DNA of 64,000 nucleotides. Origin: REEB76 sp049698775 (GTDB lineage Bacteria > Pseudomonadota > Gammaproteobacteria > Natronospirales > REEB76). A program made the position numbers and the translations under genes. Within the stretch, counting starts at the first letter, position 1; each line of letters starts with the position of its first letter. Below are positions 61,101 to 64,000 of this stretch, piece after piece. The stretch spans positions 1 to 64,000 of the forward strand of contig JBAVYM010000007.1 of NCBI GenBank assembly GCA_049698775.1, given 5' to 3'. Below the pieces are notes generated by a model, which did no database searches, was not told where the DNA came from, and was given only the letters and a program-made list of their open reading frames with translations.

Positions 61101-62492
61101 TTATTTGTCGCTGAGCTTGCGTGTGAGTGTGTTGCGTCCGATGCCGAGCAATTTCGCGGCCTGCTGACGGCCGCCGCTGGTTTGTTCAAGCGCGGCCGTA
61201 ATCAGAATTTTTTCCAGCGCCGCGGATGCGGCGGGAAAAATGCCGTTTTCGCCCCCCGCCAGTTGTTGTAGTGCCCAGGTCTGCAGTGCCATCTGCCAAT
61301 CGTCATTGTCAGCATTCACGGCCTTGTGCTCTTGCAGCAATTCCACGAGATCGCCGCGATGCACGATGCGCCCGGACGCCATGAGCGTCAGCCGGCGGCA
61401 GGTGTTGCCGAGTTCACGCACGTTGCCTGGCCAATCCAGATCGTGCAGCGTCTGCATGGCGTCGGCCGTGAGGCGCTTCGGCTCCAGTTGCAATTCGCGC
61501 GCCGCCAACTGCATGAAATACGCCAGCAGCAGAGGAATGTCTGCGCGCCGCTCGCGCAGCGCCGGCAGGCGGATTTGCACTACGTTCAGGCGGTGAAACA
61601 GATCCTCGCGGAAGCGCCCGTCCCGCACCTGCTTTTCGAGATCCTGATGGGTGGCGGCGAGAATGCGCACGTCCACCTGCACCGGCTCATGGCCGCCGAC
61701 ACGGTAAAACTCGCCTTCCGCCAGCACCCGCAACAGGCGCGTCTGCAAAGCGGCCGGCATATCGCCGATTTCATCGAGAAACAGCGTGCCGCCGTGTGCC
61801 TGTTCAAACCGACCCACACGCCGCGTGTTGGCGCCGGTGAACGCGCCGCGCTCGTGGCCGAAAAATTCAGATTCCAATAACTCCGCGGGAATGGCGGCGG
61901 TATTGAGAGCGATAAATGGACGCTGACTGCGCGGACTGTGGCGGTGCAACGCGCGCGCCACCAGTTCCTTGCCGGTGCCGGATTCGCCAGTGATGAGCAC
62001 CGTAAAATTGGTGCCCGCCAGCCGGCCGATGCTGCGGAATACCGTCTGCATGGCCGGCGACTCGCCAATGAGTGTTTCCGCATCCGCGATTATGCTTGCG
62101 GTCACGGTATTCGGTGTCGGTGAGGATTGCAGCGCGCGTGCAATCACTTCGACCAATTCATCCACATCGAAAGGTTTTGGCAGATATTCGAACGCGCCGC
62201 CCTGGTAGGCCGACACGGCGCTTTGCAGATCGTTCTGGGCGGTGACCACTACCACGGGTAATCCCGGATGGGAGCGGTGCAGCTCGCGCAGCAATTCGAG
62301 GCCATCTTCGCCGGGCAAGCGGATGTCGGTAATCAGAACATTCGGCGCGGCTCCCTTGAGCGCGCTGAGCACATCCGCCACGCGGCTGAAATCCCGCAGC
62401 GTATGGCCGGCCTGTTCCAGCGCTTCACGCATCACCCAGCGCAGCGCGGGATCGTCGTCCACCACCCAGACCTTATGCGGTGTCGCGTTCAT
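61101..62492 (-). CDS. ntrC: Nitrogen regulation response regulator NtrC
   Basis: 463 residues from ATG 62492 (MNATPHKVWVVDDD). Receiver with Asp56 (LITDIRLPGEDG); sigma-54 AAA domain with Walker A GESGTGKE, GAFTGAN loop (contacts sigma-54), and ILAATHQDLE; C-terminal Fis HTH ending GIGRNTLTRKLSDK. Activates sigma-54 promoters under nitrogen limitation. It overlaps ntrB by 20 bp, so the two are coupled. Confidence 0.95.
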   Translation of the reverse strand: MNATPHKVWVVDDDPALRWVMREALEQAGHTLRDFSRVADVLSALKGAAPNVLITDIRLPGEDGLELLRELHRSHPGLPVVVVTAQNDLQSAVSAYQGGAFEYLPKPFDVDELVEVIARALQSSPTPNTVTASIIADAETLIGESPAMQTVFRSIGRLAGTNFTVLITGESGTGKELVARALHRHSPRSQRPFIALNTAAIPAELLESEFFGHERGAFTGANTRRVGRFEQAHGGTLFLDEIGDMPAALQTRLLRVLAEGEFYRVGGHEPVQVDVRILAATHQDLEKQVRDGRFREDLFHRLNVVQIRLPALRERRADIPLLLAYFMQLAARELQLEPKRLTADAMQTLHDLDWPGNVRELGNTCRRLTLMASGRIVHRGDLVELLQEHKAVNADNDDWQMALQTWALQQLAGGENGIFPAASAALEKILITAALEQTSGGRQQAAKLLGIGRNTLTRKLSDK

Positions 62493-63576
62493 GGCTTGTT
62501 CCAATGGGAAGCAAGATGGAAAACACGGTATTGCCCGGCACGCTGGTGCATTCGATGAGGCCGTCGTGTCGTCGGACCAGTTCCTGGGCGATGCTGAGAC
62601 CCAGACCCGAACCACCGGGTTTGCCACTCGTGAGCGGCGTAAACAAGTGCGGCAACATCTCCGGCGGAATGCCCGGGCCGTTGTCGGCCACGTCCACACA
62701 GGCCACCAGACGATGGCGTGTGCCGTTGAGGGTGAATTGCCGCAAGCCACGGCTGCGGAAGGTGATGACGCCGCGCTCGTCCACGGCTTCGCGTGCGTTC
62801 TTGGCGAGATTCAGCAGCACCTGGACGATCTGGTCACGGTCCAGCTGCAGCTCCGGCAGGCTGGGATCGTAATTGCGGACGATTTTGAGTTTTGCCGGCG
62901 CCGCAGCCTCCACAAGCCGCGCCACGTGTTCGAGCGGTTCGTGGAGGTTGGTGGCGACACGGTGCGAGGGCTGCGACGGACCCAGCAGGGTATCTACCAG
63001 CGCCGTGAGCCGATCCGCCTCGTGCACGATGATGCGTGTGTATTCGAGCAGCTTCGGATCTTGCAGCCGGCGCGCCAGCAGTTGCGCCGCGCCGCGCAGA
63101 CCGCCCAGGGGATTTTTGATTTCATGGGCCAGATTGCCGGTCAGGGTGCGATTGAACGTGCTTTGCTCAGTCAGTGCCGCCTCGCGGGTGATGCGTAAAT
63201 GCCGGTCCAAGGGTGTCATTTCCACCAGCAATTCCAGAGCGCCTTCGTTTTCGGCCACGGGTGAAATCGTGCAATCCACTACGATCGTGTGAGGTGTTTT
63301 GGAGGCACCGATCTCCACCGCCAACTCCCGCTGGGTGACAGTCTCGCCGCTGGCCAAGGCGCGTTTCAGGATAGCCGCGAGTTCGCTGGCGCGCGGCAGG
63401 TTTGCCGTGAGCGCCATTCCCCGACAGCGCTGTCCGTCCAAGTTCAGCAGGGTTTCGGCCGCCGGGTTCAAATAACGCAGGTGGAGCGCATCGTCCAGCC
63501 ACAGAATTCCGGTGGTTTGGTTCTCAAGCAAAAGACCAAGGAAGTTTGAGGAATTCGATTCAGACATTTGCACCAT
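62473..63576 (-). CDS. ntrB: Nitrogen regulation sensor kinase NtrB
   Basis: 367 residues. N-terminal PAS (about 15-120), His151 in GNLAHEIKNPLGGLRG, N box LLNLAKNAREAV, G1 VADNGPGIP, G2 GGSGLGLSIAQEL. It phosphorylates and dephosphorylates NtrC with PII. ATGs at 63576 and 63567 are both possible starts. An NtrC-like palindrome overlaps this region. Confidence 0.94.
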   Translation of the reverse strand: MVQMSESNSSNFLGLLLENQTTGILWLDDALHLRYLNPAAETLLNLDGQRCRGMALTANLPRASELAAILKRALASGETVTQRELAVEIGASKTPHTIVVDCTISPVAENEGALELLVEMTPLDRHLRITREAALTEQSTFNRTLTGNLAHEIKNPLGGLRGAAQLLARRLQDPKLLEYTRIIVHEADRLTALVDTLLGPSQPSHRVATNLHEPLEHVARLVEAAAPAKLKIVRNYDPSLPELQLDRDQIVQVLLNLAKNAREAVDERGVITFRSRGLRQFTLNGTRHRLVACVDVADNGPGIPPEMLPHLFTPLTSGKPGGSGLGLSIAQELVRRHDGLIECTSVPGNTVFSILLPIGTSHERDTA

Positions 63577-63585
63577 TGTAGTGCA
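63569..63585. promoter_or_regulatory. NtrC-binding-like palindrome over the ntrB start
   Basis: TGCACCATTGTAGTGCA matches TGCACC-N5-GGTGCA at 11 of 12 conserved positions. It covers the 63576 ATG and lies in the short gap before ntrB. NtrC could bind here to modulate its own operon. Confidence 0.6.
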
Positions 63586-63593
63586 AATGCACT

Positions 63594-64000
63594 TTAACGG
63601 GGCGGTTTAGGTGCCAAAATGCTCTTTTGCTGTACGTAGAAGGTGACCGGACCAGCTGACATAGAAGCTCCATTCGCAGCGTTCAGCGTCGCGGAAGCGG
63701 TATGTTCGCCGCGGGGCACGTCCTTGAAGGTCACCGACGTATTCCCGGTCGGACCGATGGTCTGACCGTCCAGGTGATAAGTGATGGTGTCGCCATTGCG
63801 CAGCTCGGGAGCCACGCTCACGGACACGGTGACCTCATGCGTATACCAGAGATTGGCTTGACTGCCGGGCGAGGCCAGCGTGAATTGGGTATATCCGGCC
63901 ATGGGCGCCGTGGGTGGTAACGGTGGCGGTGCGGGCATGTCGCTGACCGAGGGCGGTGCATAGGTCTGGGTTTTGGGGAGCTGCACCTTCTCCGCGCCAG
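63594..64000 (-). CDS. DUF4124-like protein, C-terminal part (5' end outside window)
   Basis: The frame is open to base 64000, so the N-terminus is missing. About 134 residues are visible: a Pro-rich stretch (PPSVSDMPAPPPLPP), then a beta-sandwich-like domain with LWYTHEVTVSVSVAPEL, TITYHLDGQTIG, DVPRGEHTASATLN and VTFYVQQK. This is the C-terminal half seen in the DUF4124 proteins that sit next to ntrBC and glnA in gammaproteobacteria. Function unknown. It ends 17 bp before ntrB. Confidence 0.65.
   Translation of the reverse strand, partial: GAEKVQLPKTQTYAPPSVSDMPAPPPLPPTAPMAGYTQFTLASPGSQANLWYTHEVTVSVSVAPELRNGDTITYHLDGQTIGPTGNTSVTFKDVPRGEHTASATLNAANGASMSAGPVTFYVQQKSILAPKPPR

Overview
This window looks like the chromosome of a gammaproteobacterium. 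The evidence is the tatABC, secB-gpsA, rpsU-dnaG-rpoD, ntrBC, folB-folK, MidA/FolM and rlmJ genes, a split B12-dependent ribonucleotide reductase, and GC-rich codon use almost throughout. The sequence does not allow a finer placement. Most of the window is ordinary housekeeping DNA in short operons; the unusual material is at the left edge, around the rpoD-distal tRNA, and in the 51-64 kb regulatory and pilus region.

Left edge (1-1917). A minus-strand operon encodes a ubiquitin-like protein ending in Gly, an E2-like protein, and a JAB(JAMM)-ThiF(E1) fusion that runs off the window. It is a compact bacterial ubiquitin-like conjugation system of the kind linked to phage defence. A 364-bp non-coding stretch with a repeated 22-bp motif separates it from the core genome.

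1.9-12.3 kb. Split class II ribonucleotide reductase (nrdJa interrupted by a LAGLIDADG intein, plus nrdJb) with a good NrdR box, an Hsp20 chaperone, a DegP/DegQ protease behind a possible envelope-stress promoter, two small secreted proteins sharing a THKV repeat motif, and a NatAB-like ABC exporter.

12.3-24.4 kb. Aldehyde dehydrogenase, lytic transglycosylase, NDUFA9-like reductase, CCA-adding enzyme, MidA methyltransferase, FolM-like pteridine reductase, a CPBP membrane protease, an S41 lipoprotein protease, and the tsaD-folB-folK operon.

24.4-29.6 kb. Macromolecular synthesis cluster rpsU-yqeY-dnaG-rpoD with its terminators, then tRNA-Ile(CAU) split in the anticodon loop by a 236-nt group I intron.

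29.5-50.0 kb. HutD/Ves protein, TetR regulator with two tandem operators, rlmJ, membrane glycosyltransferase, EamA transporter, tatABC, a HisA-like protein with altered active-site acids, dtd-pip, a LOG protein, a frameshifted outer-membrane protein, uvrD, a di-iron ferritin-like protein, the envC-ctpA-yibQ envelope operon, and the rhodanese-grxC-secB-gpsA operon.

50.0-64.0 kb. Class 1B-type dihydroorotate dehydrogenase, then an archaic (spore-coat-U/Csu-like) chaperone-usher pilus operon behind a near-consensus sigma-54 promoter. It is followed by a remnant of an NtrC-family Fis domain, a NarL-type response regulator, a divergent pilin-like gene, a four-PAS NarX-type histidine kinase, a lone receiver protein, and ntrC-ntrB with an NtrC-like box over the ntrB start. 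The right edge cuts a DUF4124-like gene.
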